64,000 nt of DNA, from positions 1,715-65,714 of the forward strand of contig NZ_JACKSH010000253.1 in NCBI RefSeq assembly GCF_025821625.1, given 5' to 3'. A program made the position numbers and the translations under genes. Below, piece by piece: positions 7,724-15,936 of this stretch. Source of the stretch: Mycolicibacterium pyrenivorans (lineage in GTDB: Bacteria > Actinomycetota > Actinomycetes > Mycobacteriales > Mycobacteriaceae). Under the pieces are notes generated by a model. The model was not told the origin of the DNA. It worked only from the letters and a program-made list of their open reading frames with translations, and did not search any database. Positions within the stretch are counted from its first letter, which is position 1, and each line of letters begins with the position of its first letter.

Positions 7724-8952
7724 TGACCCAATTCACCGACGCGCCGATCTTCGATGCCGACCAGCACATGTACGAGACGCCGGAGGCGCTGACGAAGTAC
7801 CTGCCCGAGAAGTACTCGCGGGCTGTCCAGTTCGCGCAGTTCGGCCGCCAGACCCGGATCGTCATCAACAACCGGGTCTCCGACTTCATCCCGAACCCCA
7901 CGTTCGAGCGGGTTGCCGCCCCCGGTGCGCACGAGAAGTTCTTCGCCGGCGAGAACACCGAGGGCCTGACGCTGCGGGAGATGCAGGGACCGGCGATCGA
8001 GGCTCCCGCGGCCACCAGGAACCCGGCCGACCGGGTCGCCGAACTCGATCGGCAGGGCGTGCGTGAGGCCCTGAACTACCCCACGCTGGCCAGCCTCATC
8101 GAGCACGCCACCGCCGACGATCCCGAGCTGACGCTGGCCGTCATCCATGCACTGAACCAGTGGATGGTCGAGCACTGGAGCTTCGACTACGAGGGCCGGG
8201 TGTTCTCCACCCCGATCATCAACCTCTCCGAGGTCGACGGCGCCCGGCGCGAACTCGACTACCTGCTGGCCAACGGCGCCAAGGTCGCACTCATCAAGCC
8301 CGGACCGGTGCACGGGATCCGCGGCTGGCGCTCCCCCGCGCTTCCCGAGTTCGATCCCTTCTGGCGCGACGTCGAAGCCGCCGGGCTGCCGATCGTGCTG
8401 CACGCGAGCTATCCGCCGCTCGACGACTACGTCGGTAAATGGGAGCCACCGTATACGCAGAACTTCATGGCCCAGAGTGCGTTCCGCTGGATGGTGCTTG
8501 GGCATCGGGAGATCGCCGACATGATCACCGCGCTGATCTGCCACGGGACGCTGACCCGCTTCCCCACGCTGCGCATCGCCAGCGTCGAGAACGGCAGCTC
8601 GTGGATCTTCCCGCTGTTCAACGACTTCGAAGAACTCGCCAAGAAGATGCCGCAGAACTTCCCCGAGCACCCGTTGGAAGTGTTCCGCCGCAACATCTGG
8701 GTCAGCCCGTTCTGGGAGGGATGTGTCTCCGACGTCGTCAACACCGTCGGCTGGGACAAGGTGATGTTCGGCTCGGACTACCCGCACCCGGAGGGCCTGG
8801 CCGAGCCGAAGGGGTTCTGGAAGTACGCCGAGGGCATGGACGTGCGCCGGACGTACGACTTCATGGGCGACAACGCACGCCGCTTCATGGGGCTGCCCCT
8901 GGCCAACCCCGATCCGTCGGCGGCGAACCCGCCGGAACTGGCCAACGCCTGA
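7723..8952 (+). CDS. Amidohydrolase family 2 metal-dependent hydrolase/decarboxylase
   Basis: A 409-residue TIM-barrel protein of the ACMSD-like amidohydrolase-2 family. The first metal motif is FDADQHMYE near residue 10, then IVLHASYPPLDD near 225, and the late FGSDYPHPEG (about residue 348) that supplies the catalytic Asp. Mycobacterial genomes carry many such genes with unassigned substrates; known relatives are decarboxylases or hydrolases of cyclic carboxylates. ATG 7723 is preferred because GGGAGA lies six bases upstream; an in-frame ATG at 7702 lacks a site. Its start overlaps the stop of the LacI remnant. It has no evident operon partner. Confidence 0.8.
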   Translation: MTQFTDAPIFDADQHMYETPEALTKYLPEKYSRAVQFAQFGRQTRIVINNRVSDFIPNPTFERVAAPGAHEKFFAGENTEGLTLREMQGPAIEAPAATRNPADRVAELDRQGVREALNYPTLASLIEHATADDPELTLAVIHALNQWMVEHWSFDYEGRVFSTPIINLSEVDGARRELDYLLANGAKVALIKPGPVHGIRGWRSPALPEFDPFWRDVEAAGLPIVLHASYPPLDDYVGKWEPPYTQNFMAQSAFRWMVLGHREIADMITALICHGTLTRFPTLRIASVENGSSWIFPLFNDFEELAKKMPQNFPEHPLEVFRRNIWVSPFWEGCVSDVVNTVGWDKVMFGSDYPHPEGLAEPKGFWKYAEGMDVRRTYDFMGDNARRFMGLPLANPDPSAANPPELANA

Positions 8953-9066
8953 GCGCCTCCGCGGCGCCAGGTCACGTGCCATCACGAAAGTACGGTTTCT
9001 GACGGCTATCGGCGGCCCAGATCCGTCACAAACCGTGCGCTCGGCGGCGCGCCCGCTCCGCTCGCC

Positions 9067-9072
9067 TACACT
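9067..9072 (+). promoter_or_regulatory. Candidate minus-10 box for cobM
   Basis: TACACT ends eight bases before the cobM ATG at 9081, and there is no Shine-Dalgarno sequence. This suits a leaderless cobM-bluB mRNA. The 128-base leader region shows no recognisable cobalamin riboswitch box. Confidence 0.35.
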
Positions 9073-9080
9073 GCGGATCG

Positions 9081-9869
9081 ATGGAGGACGACCGTGCCGT
9101 GCGATTCGTCGGCGCCGGCCCCGGTGCCGCGGATCTGCTGACCGTACGGGCCGCCCGGTTGCTCGGCGAAGCCCAGACCGTCCTGTTTCCCGGGACCTAC
9201 CTCGACGCCGAGGTTCTGGCGAACTGCTCACCGGACGCCGAACTGGTCGACACCGAACACCTCGACCTCGACGTCATCGTCGCGCACCTGATCGACGGCT
9301 ACCGCGCCGGCCGGCGGGTGGTGCGCCTGGTATCGGGAGATCCGTCGGTGTACTCGGCGCTGTCCGAGCAGACCCGTCGCCTCGACGCGGCCGGGGTGCC
9401 GTGGTCCGTGACGCCGGGGGTGCCCGCCTACGCGGCCGCCGCCGCGCGCGTCGGCCGTGAGCTCACCGTCCCGCTCGTCGCCCAGTCCGTGGTGCTCACC
9501 CGCACCCGGCAGCGGTCGACCGCGATGCCGGAGACGGAGTCGCTCAAGGCATTTGCCGCAACCCGCGCGACGCTGGTGCTGCATCTGGCCGTCACCCGGA
9601 CGCGGGAGTTGATGGCCGAGCTGGAACCGGATCACGGGCCGGACTGCCCCGTGGTGGTGGTGTATCGGGCGTCGCAGCCGCAGGAGCAGGTGCTGCACGG
9701 CACGGTGGCCGACATCGCAGACGCGGTCGAGGCCGCCGGGCTGCGGCAGGCCGCCGTGATCCTCGTCGGGCGGGCGCTCGCGGGCAGGCCGGACCCGGAA
9801 GCCGGCGAGAGTCACCTCTACGACCCGGCGCGCGACCGATCGGTCAAGCGCATCGAGGGATTGCGATGA
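9081..9869 (+). CDS. cobM: Precorrin-4 C11-methyltransferase
   Basis: CobM uses S-adenosylmethionine to methylate C11 of precorrin-4, giving precorrin-5, in the aerobic cobalamin pathway. The 262-residue protein has the corrinoid methyltransferase start VRFVGAGPGAADLLTVRAARLL, the LVSGDPSVYSAL motif near residue 88 and SVTPGVPAYAAAAARVG near 112, all standard for the tetrapyrrole methylase fold. Residues PVVVVYRASQPQEQVLHGTVADI mark the C-terminal half. Its TGA overlaps the ATG of the bluB gene, so the two are coupled. The pair converges on the cobFQKU operon, giving six corrin genes within 5 kb. Confidence 0.92.
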   Translation: MEDDRAVRFVGAGPGAADLLTVRAARLLGEAQTVLFPGTYLDAEVLANCSPDAELVDTEHLDLDVIVAHLIDGYRAGRRVVRLVSGDPSVYSALSEQTRRLDAAGVPWSVTPGVPAYAAAAARVGRELTVPLVAQSVVLTRTRQRSTAMPETESLKAFAATRATLVLHLAVTRTRELMAELEPDHGPDCPVVVVYRASQPQEQVLHGTVADIADAVEAAGLRQAAVILVGRALAGRPDPEAGESHLYDPARDRSVKRIEGLR

Positions 9870-10516
9870 CGGCCGTCGAATCACCCGCGGGCAGCGCGCT
9901 CTACGACGTGATCAACCGCCGTCGCGACACCCGGCGCGAGTTCACCGGTGAGCAGGTCGACCAGGACGTGCTCGAGCGGATGCTGCTCGCCGCGCACGCC
10001 GCTCCGTCGGTCGGCATGTCGCAGCCGTGGGATTTCGTGCTGGTGCGATCGCCGCAGACGTTGCGCACGTTCCGGGACCACGTGGCGCACGAGCGTCAGG
10101 TGTTCGCCGCGACACTGGCGGGTGAGCGCGCGGAGACGTTCGCGCGCATCAAGATCGAGGGCATCTGCGAATCCGGCCTCGGCATCGTGGTCGGTTACGA
10201 CCCGAGCCGGGGCGGCCCGCAGGTCCTCGGCAGGCACGCGATCCCGGATGCCGGACTCTACTCGGTGGTCTGCGCGATCCAAAACCTCTGGCTCGCAGCG
10301 ACTGTCGAGGGTCTCGGGGTCGGATGGGTGTCGTTCTACCGCGAGGATTTCCTCCGTGAGCTGGTGGGCATGCCCGCACATGTCCGCCCGGTCGCGTGGC
10401 TGTGCGTCGGGCCGGTCGCCGAGCTTCCGGACACCCCGGACCTGGAGCGTCACGGCTGGCGCAGGCGCTCGTCGCTGGCGACCGTGGTGCACGAGGAGCG
10501 CTACCGGCCGCGCTGA
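9866..10516 (+). CDS. bluB: 5,6-dimethylbenzimidazole synthase
   Basis: BluB is a flavin-destructase that cleaves reduced FMN with oxygen to make the lower ligand of cobalamin. The 216-residue sequence fits this nitroreductase-fold subfamily: RRRDTRREFTGEQVDQDVLERMLLAAHAAPSVGMSQPWDFVLV at the N-terminus, the insert with ERAETFARIKIEGICESGLGIVVGYDPSRGG that forms a lid over the flavin, and AATVEGLGVGWVSFY later. M. tuberculosis Rv0306 is the usual mycobacterial relative. Start ATG overlaps the cobM stop by four bases. It ends four bases from the end of convergent cobU. Making its own lower ligand fits with the upstream corrin ring genes here. Confidence 0.9.
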   Translation: MTAVESPAGSALYDVINRRRDTRREFTGEQVDQDVLERMLLAAHAAPSVGMSQPWDFVLVRSPQTLRTFRDHVAHERQVFAATLAGERAETFARIKIEGICESGLGIVVGYDPSRGGPQVLGRHAIPDAGLYSVVCAIQNLWLAATVEGLGVGWVSFYREDFLRELVGMPAHVRPVAWLCVGPVAELPDTPDLERHGWRRRSSLATVVHEERYRPR

Positions 10517-10519
10517 GCG

Positions 10520-11038
10520 TCAGATCTTGAGGACCCGGCCCGCGATCACCAGGTGCACCTCGTCGCACGCCGCCGCCACCCGCTGGTTGACGATGCCGAG
10601 CAGGTCGCGGAACAGCACCCCCGATCGGTGCGCGGGCACCACGCCGAGGCCGACCTCGTTGGTCACCACCACGGCCTCGGGTGCCGCGGCGAGGGCGCCG
10701 ACCAGCGCCTCGATGCGGGGGGTCAGCGCCTCGTGCACGTCGTGGGCGTCCCAGAGCGACCCGGCGTCCATCAGCGCCGTCAGCCAGGTGCCGAGGCAGT
10801 CGACCAGCACCGCGCCGCCCGCGTCGGCAACCGCGGCAGCGACGTCGGCGGTCTCCACGGTGTGCCAGTGCTCCGGACGGTCGCCGCGGTGGCGCGCCAC
10901 CCGGGCGTCCCAGTCCGGGTCGCTGCCGTCGGCGGGCCGGCCCGGGGCGATGTAGGTCACGGCGGCCGCCGCGCCCAGCAGCCCTTCGGCGTGGCGCGAC
11001 TTACCGGAGCGCGCGCCACCGGTGACCAGGATTCTCAC
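10520..11038 (-). CDS. cobU: Adenosylcobinamide kinase / adenosylcobinamide-phosphate guanylyltransferase
   Basis: The bifunctional enzyme phosphorylates adenosylcobinamide and then attaches GMP, activating it for lower-ligand addition. The P-loop VTGGARSGKSRHAEGL is at residues 5-20. YIAPGRPADGSDPDWDARVARHRGDRPEHW carries the RH...RP motif with the catalytic His region, and DCLGTWLT and TNEVGLGVVP follow, all diagnostic. The open frame extends further upstream, but GTG 11038 is right because it begins just before the P-loop and forms a GTGA overlap with the cobK stop. It is the last gene of the cobF-cobQ-cobK-cobU operon. Confidence 0.9.
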   Translation of the reverse strand: MRILVTGGARSGKSRHAEGLLGAAAAVTYIAPGRPADGSDPDWDARVARHRGDRPEHWHTVETADVAAAVADAGGAVLVDCLGTWLTALMDAGSLWDAHDVHEALTPRIEALVGALAAAPEAVVVTNEVGLGVVPAHRSGVLFRDLLGIVNQRVAAACDEVHLVIAGRVLKI

Positions 11039-11793
11039 CCCGCCATCGTAGTGAGGGCCCGCACCCAGTCCCTCGCCTCGTCGACGCTGTGAACCGCCGG
11101 CACACCGGCCGGACGGGGCGGGCGGCGCACGATGACGACCGGCACGCCGAGTTGGCCGGCTGCCACCATCTTCGGCCAGGTGTGCTCGCCGCCCGAATCC
11201 TTCGTGATGAGCACGTCGGCGCGGTGTTCGCGCATCACGGCCAACTCCCCGGCCAACGCGTAGGGGCCGCGGCTGGTCAGCAGCCGCCACGCCGGTGGCA
11301 GCGCGATCTCGGGAACGTCCACGACGCGGGCCAGGACCGACCGGTCCCGCAGGTCGGGAATGAAGCGGGCGAGTTCCTGGCGTCCGACGGTGAGAAAAGG
11401 GCGTTCACCCAGCCCGGCGGCCACCTTCGCCGCCTCCTCGTGGGAGTCCACCCAGTGCCACGACTCGCGCGACCGGTCCGACCATCCGGGTCGCTCCAGC
11501 CGCAGCAGCGGTCGGCGGGTCTGCCCGGTCGTGCACGCGGCGGCGGCGTTGGCCGAGATGTTCTTGGCGAACGGATGTGTCGCGTCGACGACGGCGTCGC
11601 AGTCGCTCAACGCCGACCGCAGTCCGTCCACCCCGCCGAAGCCCCCGATGCGCACGTCGCCGACCGGTAGCCGCGGGTCGGCAACCCGCCCGGCCAGCGA
11701 CGTGGTCACATCGAAGCCGTCGGCGACCAGGAGTTCGGCGAGTGCCCTGGCTTCCGCCGTACCGCCGAGCAACAGGATCCGCGGAGTGCTCAC
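11035..11793 (-). CDS. cobK: Precorrin-6A reductase
   Basis: CobK reduces precorrin-6A to precorrin-6B with NADPH. The 252-residue protein starts RILLLGGTAEARALAELLVADG, the family's nucleotide-binding N-terminus, and has VDATHPFAKNISANAAAAC near residue 70, the most conserved CobK segment, followed by WPKMVAAGQLGVPVVIVRRPP near the end. The GTG start overlaps the cobQ stop (GTGA) and the stop overlaps the cobU start. In M. tuberculosis cobK lies beside cobM and cobL instead, so the order here differs while the same pathway steps are represented. Confidence 0.92.
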   Translation of the reverse strand: MSTPRILLLGGTAEARALAELLVADGFDVTTSLAGRVADPRLPVGDVRIGGFGGVDGLRSALSDCDAVVDATHPFAKNISANAAAACTTGQTRRPLLRLERPGWSDRSRESWHWVDSHEEAAKVAAGLGERPFLTVGRQELARFIPDLRDRSVLARVVDVPEIALPPAWRLLTSRGPYALAGELAVMREHRADVLITKDSGGEHTWPKMVAAGQLGVPVVIVRRPPRPAGVPAVHSVDEARDWVRALTTMAG

Positions 11794-13253
11794 GGGGCAC
11801 CCGGCGGTAGGAAGGGCAGATCCGCGGGCGGTCCGCCGTGGACGAGGTCGAGAAGCGCGTCGACGTCGAGGTGCTCCTCGACGAGATCGCCGAGTAGGTC
11901 GAGGCGGGCGTCCCTGGCGGCAGGAAACGAGACCCCGGAGGGATCGAGCCCGAGGGCTTCGCCCAGGAACCGTGCCCGCAGCGCGTCACCCTCCAGCGCG
12001 CCGTGCCACATCGTGCCGAACACCTGGCCGGCGCGTGCACCGCCGAGGAACTCCTCGGCCGCCGGCCCCCTGGTGATCCGGCCGTGATGGATCTCGTAAC
12101 CGGCGGCCTGCGCCCCGAGCCACTGCCCTTCGGGGAGCCGAAGCGCTTTGGCTGCAACAAAATTCGTCTCGACATCGAGCAGTCCGAGACCCTCGACCTC
12201 GGTGGCGGAACCCTCGATGCCTTCGGGATCGCTGATGGTGCGGCCGAGCATCTGGAAGCCGCCGCAGATGCCGAGCAGCGGCTTTCCGGCGGCCGCGTGC
12301 GCCACCACGGCGCGGTCCAGACCGCGGGACCGCAACCAGGCCAGGTCGGCGATGGTCGAGCGGGTCCCGGGCAGCACCACCAGGTCGGCATCGGCGAGCG
12401 CGTGGGGGTGCGAGGCGAACGCGACGTCGAGGTCGGGCTCGAGGCCGAGCGCGTCGACGTCGGTGAAGTTGCTGATGCGCGGCAGGCGCACCACCGCCAC
12501 CCGGCGGGCGCCCGGCCGTGGTGAGCGCCGTCCCTGCAGGTCGAGCGCGTCCTCGGAGTCCAGCCACAGGTCCGAACGCCACGGCAGGGTGCCGTAGACC
12601 CGCCTGCCGGTCACCCGCTCCAGATCACGCAGGCCGGGCGCCAACAGGTCCAGATCGCCGCGGAACTTGTTCACGACGAAGCCCGCGACCAGCGCCTGAT
12701 CCTCGGGCGACAACAACGCGACGGTGCCGAAGAACGCGGCGAAGACCCCACCCCGGTCGATGTCCCCCACCACCACCGTCGGCAGGCCGGCGTGCCGGGC
12801 CAGGCCGAGGTTGACGTAATCGCCTGCGCGCAGGTTGATCTCGGTCGGACTGCCGGCGCCCTCGGCGATGACGACGTCGTAGCGCGACGCCAGATCGTCG
12901 TAGGCCGCGTGCGCGGCGGCCGCCAGCGCGCGCCGTCCCTGCAGCCAGTCCGACGAGGAGACCTCGCCCCACGGCCGTCCCATCAGCACGACGTGGCTGC
13001 GCCGGTCGCTGCCCGGCTTGAGCAGGACCGGGTTCATCGCGGCCTCGGGAGTCGCGCGCGCCGCCTGCGCCTGCACCCATTGCGCGCGCCCGATCTCCAC
13101 CCCCTCCCCGCACACCATGGAGTTGTTCGACATGTTCTGCGCCTTGAACGGCGCCACCTTCACTCCCCGGCGCGCCAGGGCGCGGCACAGGCCGGTGGCG
13201 ACCACGCTCTTGCCCGCATCGCTCGTGGTGCCCGCGACCAGCAAGCCTGCCAT
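11790..13253 (-). CDS. cobQ: Cobyric acid synthase
   Basis: CobQ amidates four side chains of adenosylcobyrinic acid a,c-diamide using glutamine and ATP. The 487-residue protein begins MAGLLVAGTTSDAGKSVVATGLCRAL, an ATP-binding dethiobiotin-synthetase-like domain, with KAQNMSNNSMV and IAEGAGSPTEINL. A GATase domain follows, with the nucleophile Cys in LLGICGGFQMLG and the catalytic His in GYEIHHGRI. The frame is open upstream to 13400 but ATG 13253 begins the conserved domain and overlaps the cobF stop as TGATG. Length matches the family. Confidence 0.93.
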   Translation of the reverse strand: MAGLLVAGTTSDAGKSVVATGLCRALARRGVKVAPFKAQNMSNNSMVCGEGVEIGRAQWVQAQAARATPEAAMNPVLLKPGSDRRSHVVLMGRPWGEVSSSDWLQGRRALAAAAHAAYDDLASRYDVVIAEGAGSPTEINLRAGDYVNLGLARHAGLPTVVVGDIDRGGVFAAFFGTVALLSPEDQALVAGFVVNKFRGDLDLLAPGLRDLERVTGRRVYGTLPWRSDLWLDSEDALDLQGRRSPRPGARRVAVVRLPRISNFTDVDALGLEPDLDVAFASHPHALADADLVVLPGTRSTIADLAWLRSRGLDRAVVAHAAAGKPLLGICGGFQMLGRTISDPEGIEGSATEVEGLGLLDVETNFVAAKALRLPEGQWLGAQAAGYEIHHGRITRGPAAEEFLGGARAGQVFGTMWHGALEGDALRARFLGEALGLDPSGVSFPAARDARLDLLGDLVEEHLDVDALLDLVHGGPPADLPFLPPGAP

Positions 13254-14017
13254 CAGGTCTTCCTCACCAGGAACAGGTCCATCACCCAGCCGTCGCGGGC
13301 CTGCGCCGCGGCGCGGGCGTCGGCAACCACGGGTAGCACGTCGCCGAGGCGGCCGGTCACCAGTTGCTCGCCCGCCGCCCCGAGGTTGGCGCCCCACCAC
13401 ATCGTCCAGTCCTGCAGTCCGGTGAAGTCGAGCCGCTCCGGTGGCGGGTTGAGCATCGCGACGATGTTGTCGAGACCGGCCGCGACCGCCTCCTGCAGCC
13501 GACGGCCGGTGGTGACGTGCACCGGGCGGCCGACCTCGTGCAGCACGATGCGATGCCGGGCGGCGAGCAGCTGCGGGGCGCTGATGCCGGGCAGGACGTC
13601 GTAGTCCACGTCGATGCCGAGCTCGCGGATCTTCTCGACGATCCGGATGGTCGAGTCGTACAGCGACGGATCACCCCAGACCAGGAACGCGGCCGTGCCG
13701 CCCCGCTCCCGCAGGACGTCGGCGTATGCGCCCGCGCGGGCGGCGTGCCAGTCGGTCACAGCCCTCTCGTATCCATGGCTGTCGAGGCCGGCGGAGCGGT
13801 CGCGCTCGGGGTGGCGCACCGCGATCACTTCGACTGGACCTGCGGCACCCGGATGCGCTGCCACGATCTCCCGTCGCAGCGCGAGCAGTGGGTCGTCGTC
13901 GGCTTTCTCGGCGGCCAGCACGTAGTCGACGGATCGCAGCGCCTCCGCGACCTCGGGAGTGACGTGCTGCGGACCCATCCCGACGCCGAGGATGCGGACC
14001 TTCACCGACGCGGGCAT
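13253..14017 (-). CDS. cobF: Precorrin-6A synthase (deacetylating)
   Basis: CobF methylates C1 of precorrin-5 with loss of the acetyl group as acetate. The 254-residue product has the tetrapyrrole methylase start VKVRILGVGMGPQHVTPEVAEALRSVDYVLAAEK, then FLVWGDPSLYDSTIRI near residue 120 and DYDVLPGISAPQLLAARHRIVLHEVG, plus the CobF-specific WTMWWGANLGAAGEQLV. The C-terminus ends MDLFLVRKT. ATG 14017 is taken because earlier in-frame sequence is not conserved. The gene heads the operon. The M. tuberculosis complex has lost cobF, so its presence points to an environmental mycobacterium with the aerobic route more complete than in tubercle bacilli. Confidence 0.92.
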   Translation of the reverse strand: MPASVKVRILGVGMGPQHVTPEVAEALRSVDYVLAAEKADDDPLLALRREIVAAHPGAAGPVEVIAVRHPERDRSAGLDSHGYERAVTDWHAARAGAYADVLRERGGTAAFLVWGDPSLYDSTIRIVEKIRELGIDVDYDVLPGISAPQLLAARHRIVLHEVGRPVHVTTGRRLQEAVAAGLDNIVAMLNPPPERLDFTGLQDWTMWWGANLGAAGEQLVTGRLGDVLPVVADARAAAQARDGWVMDLFLVRKT

Positions 14018-14030
14018 GCCAGCGATTCTG

Positions 14031-14924
14031 TCACCGGCCCCTGTGCAGTCCCGTCGCGGCCGCTCGAACCGCCTCGGTGACCCGCGCGACCGTGGAGCTG
14101 TCCAGCTTCCAGCACTGCCAGTACAACGGCACGTCGAGGTGCTGATCGGTGATCGGGACGAACGACGTGTCGAGGAGTCGTTCTGGATACATACCCCAGC
14201 CCAGCCCGGCACGCACCGCCGCACCGAACCCCTCCGCGGTGGGGATGTAGTGGATCGGCCGCCGAACCGCTTTACGGAACACCTTGCGCACCAGCTGATC
14301 CTGAAGGGCATCGTCGCGGTTCCACGCCAGCGACGGCGCAGTGGCCGCGGCTCCAACGGTGAACCCGTCGGGCAGATGGCGCTTCACGTACTCGCGGGTC
14401 GCGACGGGTCGGTAGCGCATCACCCCGAGCGACTGCACCCGGCACCCGGCAACGGCGTTGCGCTCGGTGGTCACCGCACCCATCACCACGCCCTCGCGCA
14501 GCAGTCGAGCGGAGTGATCCTGGTCCTCGATCCGAACGTCGAACAGCACGCCGGACAGGCTGGCGAAGACCCCGGAGAACCACGTCGCCATCGAATCGGC
14601 GTTGACCGCCAGAGCAATTCGGGGACGCTCGGCGGACCCCCCGCTCATCTCGGCGAGCGCCTCGGTTTCCAGCAGCGCGGTCTGCGCCGCCAGCCTCAGC
14701 AAGGGGGTGCCAGCAGCCGTTGCCACACAGGGCTTCTCCCGCAGGACCAGGACCTGGCCGACGCGTTGCTCGAGGGCCTTGATGCGCTGGCTCACCGCCG
14801 ACGGGGTGACATGCAGGTGTTCGGCCGCGGCGTCGAAGCTGCCGAACTCCACCACCGCCGAGAGCGCAGCCAGTTGGCCTGCGTCGATCCTGTCGCCGCC
14901 GCGGGTGGGCTGACGTTGCGCCAT
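14031..14924 (-). CDS. lysG: LysR-family regulator of the ArgP/LysG type
   Basis: The 297-residue protein is a LysR-type regulator: residues 15-75 hold the winged helix GQLAALSAVVEFGSFDAAAEHLHVTPSAVSQRIKALEQRVGQVLVLREK, followed by a two-lobed effector domain. The WSFSGV-like ALAVNADSMATWF and GAAVRAGLGWGMYPE segments are characteristic of the ArgP/LysG group, which senses lysine or arginine and activates the exporter lysE. In M. tuberculosis the relative Rv1985c is flanked by cfp21 and by lysE. Here the cutinase gene is on the upstream side and no lysE is adjacent. It lies just upstream of cobF on the same strand but 14 bases away from it, which is likely chance tandem order. Confidence 0.8.
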   Translation of the reverse strand: MAQRQPTRGGDRIDAGQLAALSAVVEFGSFDAAAEHLHVTPSAVSQRIKALEQRVGQVLVLREKPCVATAAGTPLLRLAAQTALLETEALAEMSGGSAERPRIALAVNADSMATWFSGVFASLSGVLFDVRIEDQDHSARLLREGVVMGAVTTERNAVAGCRVQSLGVMRYRPVATREYVKRHLPDGFTVGAAATAPSLAWNRDDALQDQLVRKVFRKAVRRPIHYIPTAEGFGAAVRAGLGWGMYPERLLDTSFVPITDQHLDVPLYWQCWKLDSSTVARVTEAVRAAATGLHRGR

Positions 14925-15107
14925 CGTGATGCGGCCTTCCGTGTCCGTGGGTCGAGGACTCGATTCTGACCGGTGCGGCGCCCCACCACCCTCGCTTTCG
15001 CCGTCATACGACTGACCGTCCGATGCTTCGCCGTCACCGCGATTCTGCGCAACTCGTCATCTCAGCCTACGGACCATGCACTCGATCCCGGTGGTGGCCG
15101 CCCGAAG

Positions 15108-15821
15108 TCAGCCGACCTTGTCCGAGGTGTTGACCAACACCTCGGCCGGGGCAGGTGCGGCGACCTTGCCCGACACGAATTGCGCTGCCTGACTTGCCAA
15201 CCCGGACTCGACATACAGGCTGTGGGCAGCGCGGTTGTCACCGTCGGAGCACACCGGATCCATCCCGTTGCACAGTTCGATGGTCTTGGCGCCGTACAGC
15301 GGGCTGATCGCGGTCAGCGGTCGGCCGATCTTGTCGGACGGGTTGCCGAGGACCGCGACTGCGGCGACGTGGTCGGCGACGGCCGGCGGCATCGGCCGGC
15401 CGAACCCGAATGTCGCGTTGGGATCCGCGGTGATGAGATCGACCACCGCCGCCCCCTGGGAGTACCCACCCAGGACGATGCTGGTGTCGGGACAGCTGGC
15501 GACCGTGGCCTGGACGTGGGCGCTGGTGTCGTCGGCGCCCTGGGGGGCAGACTGCAGGAAGTCGTACGAGGCAGGGTAATTCACCGCATAGACGTTGACG
15601 CTGCGGCCACCGAGGTCGCTGCGCAGCTCCTCGACGAAGGCCTGTCCCACCCGGCCGAGACCCGCCGGTTCGGCCGTGCCGCGCGCGAATACGACCTCGA
15701 CGTCGGGACAGGACTCCGCGGCGTCCGCGCTGGCGGCACCCGGCCCGATCAGGCCGGCCGCGGCGACGCCACCGACACCGGCCATGACCAGAACTCGTCG
15801 CACGGTGCGGTGATCGGACAT
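15108..15821 (-). CDS. Secreted cutinase-family serine esterase (Cfp21-like)
   Basis: A 237-residue alpha/beta hydrolase exported by a signal peptide (residues 1-35, basic SDHRTVRR then a hydrophobic run ending ASADAAES). The nucleophile is Ser121 in GGYSQGAAVVD; the triad Asp and His are in CSDGDNRAAHSLY near the end. Cysteines at CPDVE, ASCPD, ELCNG and VCSDG can form the two cutinase disulfides. The family hydrolyses medium-chain esters and glycerolipids. Synteny with lysG matches Rv1984c (cfp21). A GAGGGAGA site supports the ATG. The last 25 residues (PAPAEVLVNTSDKVG) extend past the usual end. Confidence 0.88.
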   Translation of the reverse strand: MSDHRTVRRVLVMAGVGGVAAAGLIGPGAASADAAESCPDVEVVFARGTAEPAGLGRVGQAFVEELRSDLGGRSVNVYAVNYPASYDFLQSAPQGADDTSAHVQATVASCPDTSIVLGGYSQGAAVVDLITADPNATFGFGRPMPPAVADHVAAVAVLGNPSDKIGRPLTAISPLYGAKTIELCNGMDPVCSDGDNRAAHSLYVESGLASQAAQFVSGKVAAPAPAEVLVNTSDKVG

Positions 15822-15936
15822 GGGCGTCTCCCTCGGTCATTGGCTGCATGCGGCAACAAAGAGGAGAACCGCCGTAGTACCCAGAGAAATTCCGCGCACT
15901 CCGTCGACCGGTGATCGGGCGACCGGTACAGACCGC

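Noticed and set aside
8953..9080. Cobalamin riboswitch before cobM
   Set aside because: No B12-box-like sequence or long structured leader could be picked out, and the promoter-like box sits too close to the ATG for a leader.
7183..9231. A 682-codon open frame on the minus strand
   Set aside because: It runs antisense to the amidohydrolase gene and is Arg-rich with no family motif. Long antisense frames are common in GC-rich coding DNA.
14925..15107. A lysE remnant between lysG and the cutinase gene
   Set aside because: Neither strand gives a membrane-protein-like frame in these 183 bases.
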